A DNA stretch of 64,000 bases from Symplocastrum torsivum CPER-KK1 (GTDB lineage: Bacteria; Cyanobacteriota; Cyanobacteriia; Cyanobacteriales; Coleofasciculaceae). Positions 8,912-17,646 of the stretch are shown one piece after another; the stretch's first letter is position 1; each line of letters opens with the position of its first letter. The stretch lies in the NCBI GenBank assembly GCA_019358875.1, contig JAHHIF010000021.1, forward strand, positions 51,821 to 115,820, given 5' to 3'. The position numbers were made by a program, and so were the translations under genes. The notes under the pieces were generated by a model that had not been told where the DNA came from, searched no databases, and saw only the letters and a program-made list of their open reading frames with translations.

Positions 8912-11560
8912 CTAAGGGTTAGTTAAAATCAACTGTTGCCGATGACTGTGTAGTAGCTCCCACTCTTGTTGGCTGACTTGGTCTAGCATATAGACTAAAT
9001 GCTCTGGTCGTAGGAGCGTTCCATCATTGCGACAGCTACCGACATAGCGGACAACGGCTGAATCGGTTGGGTATGCTTCGGGTTTGTCTGATTCAACTAG
9101 TTCTAACTCAAAAAGGCGATCGCGTAAATTTACTTGTTGTTTCTTCCTAGATTTCGTTGTTTTCTCCCACCAAATTGCCTCTTGACGCTTAATCACTTCT
9201 ATCCAATCTTGCAATTGTTGAAGAGAAGCGCCTTCACTTGCCGCAACTGTAATACAATATTCCGCCCGTTCTAACACTTGCGTTGCAGCAGGAGCTGTTA
9301 AACTAACCTCCTCAACCTGATACACAGGAATATCTTCGGGTAGTTGGGAAGCTAGGCGTTCCTTAAACTGTTCAACATCCATCGCTTGGCTAAGTTCAAA
9401 ATCCACAATCTCACCGTCGCTGGTGGCTCCCAACGGCAAAGCGTTAGCAATCATAATCCGGGGATTGGGATGAAAACCACCAGTATAAGCAATTGGCAGT
9501 GAAGCTCGTCTTACAGCCCTGTCATACAGTCGGACTAAATCTAAATGACTCACCAAAGCCATTTCGCCGTGCTTGCCAAACCAAACCCGCAGCCGCTGAA
9601 CTTTTTCTTGATTTGGCTTGAAGTGTCCTGCAAATTCAGGAATCGGCACCGGTGCAATGACGACATTGTGACCAAAGTCAGTGCCGCAGATGCCACAGTG
9701 AGAACAGCCTTCAAAAGAACAATCGGGCACGGTAGCTGCTTCTAAGGCACGCTGCAAGTCATCTATCAGCCAATTCTTATCTATCCCGGTATCAATGTGA
9801 TCCCAAGGCAGGGGAGCCTCAAGAGAATTAGAGTATGAGGGTTGGGGAGTAGAGTTTGTCGCTTCTGACGGTTGAGGGCTGTCAGCTAACGGCTGAAATA
9901 CATTCCATTCGCCATTTTCGACTTGGCGATATTTCCAGGTTAGTCCAGATTCTGTGATCGCTTTTTCCCAAGCGGCAAACGCACGCTCTAAACTATCAAA
10001 CCAAGAATCCATTCCTGCACCCAGTTCCCAAGCCCGACGCAGCACAGAAGACAAGCGCCTATCACCTCGCCCAATAAAGTCTTCCATTGCCGAAATTCGG
10101 ACATCAGTGAAATTCACTTTGACACCCTTTATCCGACGAAACTCATTACGGAGCAAAGCTTGCTTACGCTGAAACTCAGTCGTTGAAACCGAGTGCCATT
10201 GAAACGGGGTATGGGGCTTGGGCGTAAAGTTGGAAATCGTCAGATTAAAGTTAAGGTGCCGTCTCCCCTGCGTGTAGCATTCCTGCTTTAACCAACGCAC
10301 TGTCTCCGCAATCCCTAGGACATCGACATCCGTCTCCCCAGGCAAGCCAATCATGAAGTAGAGCTTAATCTTATCCCAGCCCTGCTCAACGGCAGTTTTC
10401 ACTCCTCTGAGTAGTTCTTCATTGGTTAAGCCTTTATTCACAATGTCCCGCATTCGCTGCGTTCCCGCTTCCGGGGCAAATGTCAATCCTCCCTGCCGTG
10501 TACCACCAAGGATATTCGCAATATTTTCATCAAATCGATCTACCCGTTGACTGGGTAGGGAAAGGGAAATATTTTCATCTTTGAGCCGATTCTTGATTTC
10601 CATCCCAACGGCTGGCAGGGCAAGGTAGTCAGAGCAGCTAAGAGACAATAGGGAGAATTCATTATATCCCGTTGCTCTCATGCCCTGCTCAATTGCCTCT
10701 ACCACTTTCTCCGGTTCCACATCTCGTGCAGGACGAGTTAGCATCCCTGGCTGACAGAAGCGACAACCACGAGTACAGCCACGGCGGATTTCAATGGTTA
10801 ATCGGTTGTGTACGGTTTCGACATAGGGAACCAGCCCAATCGAGTACGCTGGCATCGGTGTAGCAACTCGTCGCAAAATCCGATTCGGAACATCCGGACG
10901 GTTGGGATGAACGGAGCCGTCGGGTGCCATATCGTAGAACTGCGGAACATACACGCCCGGAATTTGTGCCAAATCTAGCAGTAGTTCTTCTTTAGTTAAA
11001 TTGGCTGCCTTTCCGTCCTCTAGTACTAAGCCAATTTCTGGCAGCAGTTCCTCTCCATCCCCTAAGGCAATAAAGTCAAAAAAGTCAGCGTAGGGTTCAG
11101 GGTTTGAGGTGGCTGTTTGTCCACCCGCAAAAATTAAGGGGTAAGAACCCGTTGCACGTTCTTGGTAGGTGAGCGGAATTCCTGCCAAGTTCAACATTTC
11201 TAGGATGTTGGTTGCTCCTAATTCGTAGCTGAGGCTAAAACCTAAGATATCGAAGTCGGTTAATGAGCGCCGATTTTCGACGGCAAAGAGGGGTGTCTGA
11301 GTTTCTCGCAGTTTCGCGGCTAAGTCTGGTGCAGGTAAATAGGCGCGATCGCACAACTGCCTAGGCTGAGCATTCAAAATGTTGTAAAGGATAATGTGCC
11401 CCAGATTAGAAGCGCCAACTTCATAAATTTCTGGGTAGGTTAACACCCAGCGCACCTGCGCGGATTCCCAGGATTTATGGACTGCGCCTAACTCGTTACC
11501 CAAGTAACGCGCTGGAGTAATAATCTCTTTACTAAGTAGTTCCTCAACGGTGAACACCAT
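8912..11560 (-). CDS. TIGR03960-type radical SAM protein with DUF2344 domain
   Basis: The product, 882 residues from the ATG at 11560 (MVFTVEELLSKEI), is a large radical-SAM protein of the family often annotated TIGR03960. An N-terminal B12-binding-like region (about 1-230) is followed by the radical-SAM core with the cluster motif RRGCTRGCRFCQPGM (CxxxCxxC). The C-terminal part, from about 640 on, resembles DUF2344 (TIGR03936). It contains LRVWFGKHGEMALVSHLDLVR and GFHPNPRIM. A Cys cluster (CSFEGCSHCGICG) sits between the two. It is probably an RNA or protein modification enzyme, but the substrate is not established. In some bacteria the two halves are separate genes; here they are fused. 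Confidence 0.88.
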   Translation of the reverse strand: MVFTVEELLSKEIITPARYLGNELGAVHKSWESAQVRWVLTYPEIYEVGASNLGHIILYNILNAQPRQLCDRAYLPAPDLAAKLRETQTPLFAVENRRSLTDFDILGFSLSYELGATNILEMLNLAGIPLTYQERATGSYPLIFAGGQTATSNPEPYADFFDFIALGDGEELLPEIGLVLEDGKAANLTKEELLLDLAQIPGVYVPQFYDMAPDGSVHPNRPDVPNRILRRVATPMPAYSIGLVPYVETVHNRLTIEIRRGCTRGCRFCQPGMLTRPARDVEPEKVVEAIEQGMRATGYNEFSLLSLSCSDYLALPAVGMEIKNRLKDENISLSLPSQRVDRFDENIANILGGTRQGGLTFAPEAGTQRMRDIVNKGLTNEELLRGVKTAVEQGWDKIKLYFMIGLPGETDVDVLGIAETVRWLKQECYTQGRRHLNFNLTISNFTPKPHTPFQWHSVSTTEFQRKQALLRNEFRRIKGVKVNFTDVRISAMEDFIGRGDRRLSSVLRRAWELGAGMDSWFDSLERAFAAWEKAITESGLTWKYRQVENGEWNVFQPLADSPQPSEATNSTPQPSYSNSLEAPLPWDHIDTGIDKNWLIDDLQRALEAATVPDCSFEGCSHCGICGTDFGHNVVIAPVPIPEFAGHFKPNQEKVQRLRVWFGKHGEMALVSHLDLVRLYDRAVRRASLPIAYTGGFHPNPRIMIANALPLGATSDGEIVDFELSQAMDVEQFKERLASQLPEDIPVYQVEEVSLTAPAATQVLERAEYCITVAASEGASLQQLQDWIEVIKRQEAIWWEKTTKSRKKQQVNLRDRLFELELVESDKPEAYPTDSAVVRYVGSCRNDGTLLRPEHLVYMLDQVSQQEWELLHSHRQQLILTNP

Positions 11561-11888
11561 GGCAATCTTCCCTGCTGCCTTTGTGTAGTTATCCCGCAGC
11601 ACTCATTCATCTTAACCGGATGTTTCCAAGGGCGATCACCGTCCCTGAGGAGTTTTGTGTTGCCTTTGCGACGCTTGCGATCGCTCTGATTCAAGGCAGT
11701 AGCGAATCCCGGTACTGCCCCAATGCTGGTACTCTCTCCAGCGATTGAGAGACAGTATTGCTAATATTGCCGGGGAAAAGCATTGGCAAAGGTTTTCGCT
11801 TATATCACAGTAGCAAGCATTCGTGTGAGGAGCATTGCGTTGCTCGTGAATGTGTAAGGACAAGCGACATTGTCGTTTTGGGAGGTGT
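11561..11888. other. Intergenic region, no gene seen
   Basis: These 328 bases lie between the starts of the radical-SAM gene and the end of the STAS gene, both on the minus strand. They should hold the radical-SAM promoter. Short overlapping open frames here lack any recognisable protein character, and I see no strong hairpin. Confidence 0.4.
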
Positions 11889-12290
11889 TTAGGCGATGAG
11901 CATCCCGGATCTCAAGCTTGATGCAGCTAAATCCTCTAAAGCCTTGTCTATAATCTTTTGCTCAAGCGTGGCAGTAAAGGCATCACGGCTCTCAAAAATC
12001 TCAAATGCCTCATCTAGCTGAGTTAGCTCGAAGATAATCCTAATCGAGGGCGCAAGACAGCATAGACCAAAGCGCTGCTTTCGACTTTGAGCTAACCGAA
12101 AAGCAGAAACTAGCGCCATTAGACCTGCACTATCGATAGACTCAACACGGTGCATGTCAACCAATACTGGACGTTCTCCTGACGACACAGCCGTTGTTAG
12201 CTGCTGCTGAAACTCTACTGCGTTGGCTGCATTGACATGACCAGAAGGCTGAATAACTGTCAATTGTGAGTTCATAAAAGTAAGCGCCAT
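11889..12290 (-). CDS. STAS-domain anti-sigma factor antagonist
   Basis: STAS proteins act in partner-switching pathways, where a Ser is phosphorylated by an anti-sigma kinase. I start at the ATG at 12290 (MALTFMNSQLTVIQPSG, 133 residues) because a GAGG ribosome-binding site lies eight bases upstream. The longer open frame, reaching 12344, lacks one. The STAS fold is recognisable from GHVNAANAVEFQQQL and from VDMHRVESIDSAGLMALVSAF, whose DSAGL holds the expected phospho-acceptor Ser. The C-terminal 30 residues extend past the usual domain. No kinase or phosphatase partner gene is adjacent. Confidence 0.85.
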   Translation of the reverse strand: MALTFMNSQLTVIQPSGHVNAANAVEFQQQLTTAVSSGERPVLVDMHRVESIDSAGLMALVSAFRLAQSRKQRFGLCCLAPSIRIIFELTQLDEAFEIFESRDAFTATLEQKIIDKALEDLAASSLRSGMLIA

Positions 12291-12854
12291 AGTGAAATCC
12301 TCAAGGTTACTAGTAAAAAAACTTGATAGAGAATGTTTTGACAATAAACTGTAAAGCTTCGTAAAGACTACTCCGTTTGGCAGATTTCTCTATATCTTTA
12401 TCAAGTTGCTCTACTTCCTTAAAGTTTTCACTAAGAGTTTGTAAAAAAATGTGTAGTAGTATACGGAATTACGTGTATTACTTCAATTAATTGTTGAATA
12501 GAGTTCTTGTATCAAACAACAAAATTATCTACAAGTCAGTCATTCAATCGTTTTCAAGCATTAAGAATTTCGCTTCAGAGCAAGTACTGCACTCAAGAGA
12601 ATTCATGTAAATTCCTTGAGTAATGGCTAGAAAACATGAACTTAGTGAAACGAGAAATATTTTAAATTAATGTATTACACTCTCAATCTCAAGTAGGGAT
12701 TTCCCTATCGTGATTGAGATAGGAATCAAGAAATCCGACATAATCTCCTCTTAAAAAAAGTGATTTAGATCACATGGCTATTTAGATTTAGATCACGTTT
12801 AAGGCTTGAGATTCCGCGCAAAATGGCTTGGTATGGAGTTCTACGCAATGAATA
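12291..12854. other. AT-rich divergent promoter region
   Basis: This 564-base, AT-rich spacer separates the divergent STAS gene and a small gene. It contains a CRP-like palindrome (listed separately) and a 12-base direct repeat GATTTAGATCAC at 12762-12773 and 12785-12796. I see no coding frame. Confidence 0.5.
12759..12774. promoter_or_regulatory. CRP-like binding site
   Basis: The sequence AGTGA-TTTAGA-TCACA matches the cyanobacterial SyCRP1-type consensus TGTGA-N6-TCACA at nine of ten positions. It lies about 80-95 bases upstream of the small gene at 12855. Assignment to a cAMP receptor protein is inferred from the motif only. Confidence 0.5.
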
Positions 12855-13049
12855 GTGAAAACTACATACGTTATTCGTCAATTGGTAGAAAAAGCCCTTT
12901 ATATTAGGCAACTAACTCCTGATATAGAGAACGCAATAAATTCTGAGCTGACTCGTGTGGGTCATATCTCAGATGTGGATTACGAGGCACTTGAACTGCT
13001 AATGTCTGAAATGGACGCTGGTCGAATCCAGTTAGTTCCCAATCTCTAG
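12855..13049 (+). CDS. Small conserved-looking protein, unknown function
   Basis: This 64-residue frame starts at a GTG at 12855 and encodes a charged, helical, soluble protein with no Cys and no signal peptide. The sequence (TYVIRQLVEKAL, SDVDYEALELLMSEMDAGR) has the look of a genuine small protein, and I recall similar short cyanobacterial proteins, but I cannot name a family. An ATG seven bases upstream is out of frame and stops after 19 codons. A CRP-like site lies in its upstream region. Function unknown. Confidence 0.6.
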   Translation: MKTTYVIRQLVEKALYIRQLTPDIENAINSELTRVGHISDVDYEALELLMSEMDAGRIQLVPNL

Positions 13050-13178
13050 TCGAAGTTTAACAACTCGAAACCGTATTACAAGTTGAGAACCCTGAAGGCG
13101 TTGTCAGCAAATATTTAGAGAATGCAACTTTTATCGGGCGTTCCACCCTTTATTGTTCCCAGCATTGCTCATGGAAGT

Positions 13179-13568
13179 CTAAAAAGTTTCTTTATAGGCT
13201 AACCAAATTTTGCGAACAAACAAGCTCAGTTGCTTGTGAACATCTGGAGTACTGGCTCCGTTGGCATCTAGGTTATCCAGCTTCGCTAAAAGTGGAATTA
13301 CCTCAGTATCTAGAGCAGCGCGGAATAATATTGTTGGCCAGACTAAGTCTGCACCCTGACGCAAGTCGTATAAAGTTAGTAGTTCTGCTGAAGTGAGCGC
13401 GTCACGATTAGCTTCAGAGATAACTAGCATCAAAGGACGTACCCAGCAGACCTGCCGTGATGTTACAACTTCAATGACTTCGGTGTATAAACAAGTGTCC
13501 TCATGCTCTAAACAAACAATCTGGCGAGGCTGGAACTTGTATGCCGAACCGATTGGTGCTGGCTTCAC
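13179..13568 (-). CDS. Hypothetical protein
   Basis: This 129-residue protein starts at a GTG at 13568. The sequence is soluble, with mixed alpha and beta character (FQPRQIVCLEHEDTCLYTEVIEVV, then helices). I recognise no domain. The phrase RQVCWVRPLMLV and the acidic mid-region suggest a real protein. It lies between two small plus-strand genes and is convergent with the one at 12855. A Leu-rich C-terminus (HKQLSLFVRKIWLAYKE) may be amphipathic. No function is proposed. Confidence 0.55.
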   Translation of the reverse strand: MKPAPIGSAYKFQPRQIVCLEHEDTCLYTEVIEVVTSRQVCWVRPLMLVISEANRDALTSAELLTLYDLRQGADLVWPTILFRAALDTEVIPLLAKLDNLDANGASTPDVHKQLSLFVRKIWLAYKETF

Positions 13569-13696
13569 TATTAATATATATCCAGATCAGCTTATTTTTC
13601 TATTCTAAGGATTCGATAACAACATTACACATTTATCGAACCGCTTAAGAAAGCCCTACAGCCATATAATTTATAAAATTTGCTAGCTAGAACAAT

Positions 13697-13972
13697 ATGA
13701 ACGTAAAAGTTCCAGTCCTTTTTGAGAAACCGCAGGATTTTGGTGAATTTTATAATCAGGGACTGCCGAGGTTTTATCTCGCTCTTCCATTTTCTGAGAT
13801 TCCCTCACTACCAGATACTGAATCCTTACGTTTTGATGAATCTGAGGCTGAGGCAAAGATGGTAACTGTGATCGATATACCCGAAGAAGACCTTGCGGCA
13901 TTCCAGGCAGTCATCCAGTCTTTTCGGGGACGGGTTGGCTCATCAGATGAACTGGATGCAATGGGGATTTAA
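13697..13972 (+). CDS. Hypothetical acidic small protein
   Basis: A 91-residue soluble protein starting at an ATG at 13697. It is acidic in the second half (RFDESEAEAKMVTVIDIPEEDLAAFQ). I recognise no domain, no Cys and no membrane segment. The gene ends just before a perfect 16-bp terminator hairpin, which supports it being expressed. It is convergent with the downstream ribonuclease gene. Confidence 0.6.
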   Translation: MNVKVPVLFEKPQDFGEFYNQGLPRFYLALPFSEIPSLPDTESLRFDESEAEAKMVTVIDIPEEDLAAFQAVIQSFRGRVGSSDELDAMGI

Positions 13973-13978
13973 AGAAGC

Positions 13979-14024
13979 ATAAGTTTGGAATTAGAAGACG
14001 CTAATTCCAAACTTATCGCTTTTT
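13979..14024 (+). terminator. Rho-independent terminator (perfect 16-bp stem)
   Basis: The arms 13979-13994 and 14001-14016 are perfectly complementary around a six-base loop. A T-run follows at 14019-14024. It lies directly after the small gene ending at 13972 and before the stop of the convergent ribonuclease gene, so it may serve both strands. Confidence 0.85.
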
Positions 14025-16075
14025 TAGCTAGCCGCCGCTTGCGCTTCTTGGTCAACGAGTTCTCGAAACTGAATCACATCTTGGCGAGGGTCAGCGTGAC
14101 TCACTTGGACTTCTAAGCGATCGCCTAGTGAGACAGAACGCTTGAAACGCATAACCAACTCTAAGCCTAAATCCTCTAAAAGAATCAGCCCCAAGTTATC
14201 GTGTTCTCGCAACCAACGCAGTACTAAGACCTGCCAGACTTGGTCAGCGTTACGCCGCAAGTATTCTAATCCCCAGTAACGATTAGTCTGACGTTCCACT
14301 AATGTCGCTTCATAAGCCGTTGTGGTGACACTCAGTAACGTTTCTTGCAGTTGTTCAGCACTAAAGGGCAGGGGGTCGCCACGTAGATGAGCTTTGATCT
14401 GAAAATGAGTCAGTAAGTCTGTGTAGCGACGGATTGGCGAAGTGGCTTGAGTATAAGTTTCTAATGCCAAACCCGCGTGCCGTATGGGTGTAATGCTCAT
14501 TTCACTACGAGGCATACACCGACGCACGGCACAAAAGCGCACAGGTCCTGCGGGCAGTTGTACTAGTTCTTCTTCAGAGGGAAGTTCTGGTTGGGGCTGT
14601 CCTCGGAAGGGGAGAGGAATTTGGTGTTCTTGTCCATAGCGCCCTGCCACTTCTCCAGCAAGAATCATCATTTCTGCTACTAGCTGACGCGATCGCGCAT
14701 CGTCTAAAACATCAATAATGATTTCGTCGTCACTGTGAACCTTGATTACCGCCTCTGGCATATGGATACTAATTGAGCCTTGTGACCGACGCCACTCCTC
14801 TCGACGCACCGCCCAAGACGCGATCGCGTCGATTTCTGGTTCTGCCCGTACCCCTAGCTGCAACATCTCATCGACATCTTCGTAGGTCAGGCGATAGGTT
14901 GGTTTAATTAGACTGGCACGGATTTTGTAATCTTGGATATTGCCTGTTTCATCCAAGACAACACCAAAACTTAGCGCTGGACAGACTCTGCCCTGAACCA
15001 GACTCATCGGCCCTGTCGCCAGTTCCGGTGGGAACATCGGGATCATCCCTGTGGGGAGATATAGTGTCGTACTGCGCCGTCGGGCTTCCAGGTCAAGTTC
15101 ATCCCCTGGTTGCACTAAGCGGGTTGGGTCGGCAATGTGAATCCAAAGGCGTTGACGACCGTCTTCCAAGGTTTCTAGACTTAAACCGTCGTCAATTTCT
15201 TGGGTACTTTCATCATCAATGGTATAGACCTTCAGGTGTGTTAAATCCAAGCGATCCACATCCGGATCGGGAGGTGGAGACTCCAGGCATTGCTGCGCCA
15301 CTTCAAGCACCTCTCGACGAAATTGGATAGGGATTTGACTACGCCGCAAAAATAAGTTCTCGTGGGGACTCCACCAACCCAAATCCACCAATAAATCAAA
15401 GGCGGCTTGGGCGGTTTGGGAACGTCCTAATCCTACCAGAATATCCTGGGCAGCACGAGAGGCGTTTTCTGGATGAAGGACAAAACGTTCTAAGACATCG
15501 AAGCGAGAGCGATCACTATCTTGCCACTCCACTAGAATACCCGTCAGCCGTTGCTGTACACGGGTTGAAAATTCTTGTTGCTCCCGCAGCTTCGCTTCTT
15601 CCGCTGATCGTTGGTGTTTAATTTCAGCCACCATCGTAGCGGAACGGGGTTCGTAGCTTTCTGCCTTTTGTTTGAAGTAGATTTTGTCTTCAGACAATAA
15701 ACAGTGTGCCGCATAGCGGAGTGGTGGACTTTGGTCAGAAAATAAAAGCTGGGCCATTTGGGCATCGGTTACAGCTTCTCCGTCTTCGACCAATAATTCC
15801 CACGCCACTTCCAAGCTAGAAGGGTCGAGATAAGACTCGACTTCTTCTAAGAAATTATGAATTTCCGATGGTTTAAAAGTGCAACCTGCGACTTCGTAGG
15901 TAACTTGCCGAGGATGAAGCGTATGAGATTGCCCACGTTCATCTATGACAATCCAGTGCTTTTTGCCCTCTGGACGATCAGCAACAGCAAGACGGCGCTC
16001 TCCTTGCAGACGAAATTCAATCAGTGTTCCCTTTTCCACCAGTTTCGCTAACCCCGGTAGCGTTTTTTTTATCAA
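14024..16075 (-). CDS. RNase II/R family exoribonuclease (RNB domain)
   Basis: RNB enzymes degrade RNA processively from the 3' end. The central catalytic region has YTIDDESTQEIDDGLSLE with its metal-binding Asp residues. It is followed by HIADPTRLVQPGDELD and the C-terminal YTQATSPIRRYTDLLTHFQ, all diagnostic of the RNB domain. The 683-residue frame opens at a TTG at 16075. Homologues usually begin at the equivalent of VEKGTLIEFR, so the GTG at 16039 (671 residues) is a strong alternative start. A short S1-like C-terminal tail is present. The length fits the compact cyanobacterial RNase II/R type. rpsR and rpmG lie upstream on the same strand. Confidence 0.9.
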   Translation of the reverse strand: MIKKTLPGLAKLVEKGTLIEFRLQGERRLAVADRPEGKKHWIVIDERGQSHTLHPRQVTYEVAGCTFKPSEIHNFLEEVESYLDPSSLEVAWELLVEDGEAVTDAQMAQLLFSDQSPPLRYAAHCLLSEDKIYFKQKAESYEPRSATMVAEIKHQRSAEEAKLREQQEFSTRVQQRLTGILVEWQDSDRSRFDVLERFVLHPENASRAAQDILVGLGRSQTAQAAFDLLVDLGWWSPHENLFLRRSQIPIQFRREVLEVAQQCLESPPPDPDVDRLDLTHLKVYTIDDESTQEIDDGLSLETLEDGRQRLWIHIADPTRLVQPGDELDLEARRRSTTLYLPTGMIPMFPPELATGPMSLVQGRVCPALSFGVVLDETGNIQDYKIRASLIKPTYRLTYEDVDEMLQLGVRAEPEIDAIASWAVRREEWRRSQGSISIHMPEAVIKVHSDDEIIIDVLDDARSRQLVAEMMILAGEVAGRYGQEHQIPLPFRGQPQPELPSEEELVQLPAGPVRFCAVRRCMPRSEMSITPIRHAGLALETYTQATSPIRRYTDLLTHFQIKAHLRGDPLPFSAEQLQETLLSVTTTAYEATLVERQTNRYWGLEYLRRNADQVWQVLVLRWLREHDNLGLILLEDLGLELVMRFKRSVSLGDRLEVQVSHADPRQDVIQFRELVDQEAQAAAS

Positions 16076-16238
16076 CTACACCCAGTCTATCGGGTGCCAA
16101 TGCCATAACAAAGCCAGGGGGCGGAGTATCAAAACACGAATGACGTTCATCGAAGATGAATTGAATTGACTCGCAATTTGTTATTCCTTTGACACCACCG
16201 CTCTTGCTTTGATCAAGCCTTACTCTACAAACTTTGGC

Positions 16239-16454
16239 TTACCCTTCTATATTCACGAAAGGTAACAAAGCCATGAAACGCGCTCGCTTGATAGATTTAG
16301 TCAAATCTCGTTGTTGTTTTGCCGTTAGCCCTGTAATTCGGCGTGGCAGAATCTTCCCTCGCTCTGTAATAAACTTGCGTAGCAGTTCGACATCTTTGTA
16401 GTCAATGGGGTCTTCAGGTTTGATGGGGGATAAACGTTTACGAAAGTAAGCCAT
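16239..16454 (-). CDS. rpsR: 30S ribosomal protein S18
   Basis: S18 is a small-subunit ribosomal protein on the platform, next to S6. The 71-residue sequence has the family core DYKDVELLRKFITERGKILPRRITGLTAKQQRDLTKSIKRAR and a basic N-terminus. Length and start at the ATG at 16454 are standard. It follows rpmG on the same strand with a 182-base spacer full of simple repeats. The rpmG-rpsR-RNase order is familiar from cyanobacterial genomes. Confidence 0.97.
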   Translation of the reverse strand: MAYFRKRLSPIKPEDPIDYKDVELLRKFITERGKILPRRITGLTAKQQRDLTKSIKRARFMALLPFVNIEG

Positions 16455-16557
16455 GAGTCGTTGTTGGTTTTTGGTTGTTGGTTTTTGGTTGGTCTAGTGC
16501 AGCACGGCGGAAATAACTATCCAGTTAAAAAAGGTTAAAAAGCATACTGTGCAAGCT

Positions 16558-16584
16558 TTCCTTCCTTCTGCCTTCTGCCTTCTT
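16558..16584. repeat. Heptameric tandem repeat between rpmG and rpsR
   Basis: About three copies of a CTTCTGC-like heptamer lie in the rpmG-rpsR spacer. Such heptameric tandem repeats are common in cyanobacterial intergenic DNA. The spacer also holds TTGGTTGTTGG-type simple sequence at about 16461-16495. Confidence 0.5.
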
Positions 16585-16636
16585 GCACTAGTGAGTGCTT
16601 AGTTGTTGGTCATTGCAAACAACTAATGATTAGGCA

Positions 16637-16831
16637 CTACTTGATTTCTTTATGAGTGGTGTGCTTGTTGCAGTGAGTGCAGAACTTCTTCAGTTCTAGG
16701 CGTGCTGTCGTGTTGCGACGGTTCTTCATGGTTGTATAACGAGAGACACCAGGCGATCGCTTATCGGGATTGCTGCGACACTCGGTACACTCCAAGGTGA
16801 TAATAATGCGGACACCTTTCTTGCTTGCCAT
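16637..16831 (-). CDS. rpmG: 50S ribosomal protein L33
   Basis: L33 is a large-subunit ribosomal protein. The 64-residue sequence has the family pattern KGVRIIITLECTEC and FCTHCNKHTTHKEIK. Its two CxxC pairs show this is the zinc-binding form. The start is the ATG at 16831. It is the first gene before rpsR and the RNB ribonuclease on the minus strand, probably co-transcribed with rpsR. Confidence 0.97.
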   Translation of the reverse strand: MASKKGVRIIITLECTECRSNPDKRSPGVSRYTTMKNRRNTTARLELKKFCTHCNKHTTHKEIK

Positions 16832-16884
16832 AGTGCTATTTCTAGAAAATCAAATGGTTGGTCGTAATTAAACACAAATTTCTA

Positions 16885-17412
16885 TTATTTCATACGACGG
16901 CTCATCTGTGTAAATAGTTTTTTGAGCCGGAGATCGAGGGAAAACCCTCGACGAGTCTGTATGACAATCGTGTTGCCAATACGGTCATGGAATGCTTGCC
17001 GAGCTTCAGCATCTCCAAGGGCAAGACCACAGTCTACAGCTAAGGGAGTAATCAGCAGCAGAAGCGAGATGCCATTAGCTAGACCGACACTCAGACCAAT
17101 CATGGCAAGTAGAGCACAAAATCCCAGTATTCCTTCCCGTTTGGCTAACGTCAACAGTCCAGGAATCTTGCCTTTGGTATCCAGAACTTTTATATCTAAT
17201 GCCCAGCGCCCCAAACTCTGTCCTTGATTGCTTGATACTAAAATCACCCGCATCCCCAGCCAGAGTAGGATGAAAACCATCGCCTGAAACACGACGTTTA
17301 ATCCCAGCAGTGCGCTAACGAACCAAACCCCAACAAAATCAATCCCAAAGGCAGCAACTCGCCGCTCAATTGGCACCTTAGGAAAGCGGTAGTAGATGGG
17401 TTCGAGACTCAT
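16885..17412 (-). CDS. RDD-family membrane protein
   Basis: This 175-residue protein has hydrophobic segments at about 20-60 and 105-130. It shows the RDD pattern: R18 and a downstream Asp in the first helix (RVAAFGIDFVGVWF) and RWALDIKVLD in the loop. RDD proteins are integral membrane proteins of mostly unknown function, some linked to ion transport or stress. The start is the ATG at 17412. The basic C-terminus (RRGFSLDLRLKKLFTQMSRRMK) should be cytoplasmic. It lies 53 bases upstream of rpmG on the same strand. Confidence 0.8.
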   Translation of the reverse strand: MSLEPIYYRFPKVPIERRVAAFGIDFVGVWFVSALLGLNVVFQAMVFILLWLGMRVILVSSNQGQSLGRWALDIKVLDTKGKIPGLLTLAKREGILGFCALLAMIGLSVGLANGISLLLLITPLAVDCGLALGDAEARQAFHDRIGNTIVIQTRRGFSLDLRLKKLFTQMSRRMK

Positions 17413-17646
17413 GGGAATTCACCAAGGGCGGACTGGCTTTTTTACATATTAGCCTGACCTTACAACTACCATTAGTGTCAAGGTGTTAGGTCGTAGGTTG
17501 TAGGGCACAACTCAGACTAAGACTTAGAAAAATTAGGGTTTTGGGTTCCTTGTGCAAAGCCTTTAAACCTACCCCCTTAAAACTCTTAAGCTAACAAGCC
17601 CTATAAACTAAGTAAGTGAGTAAAACAAAAGTCTGGATTGATTGCA

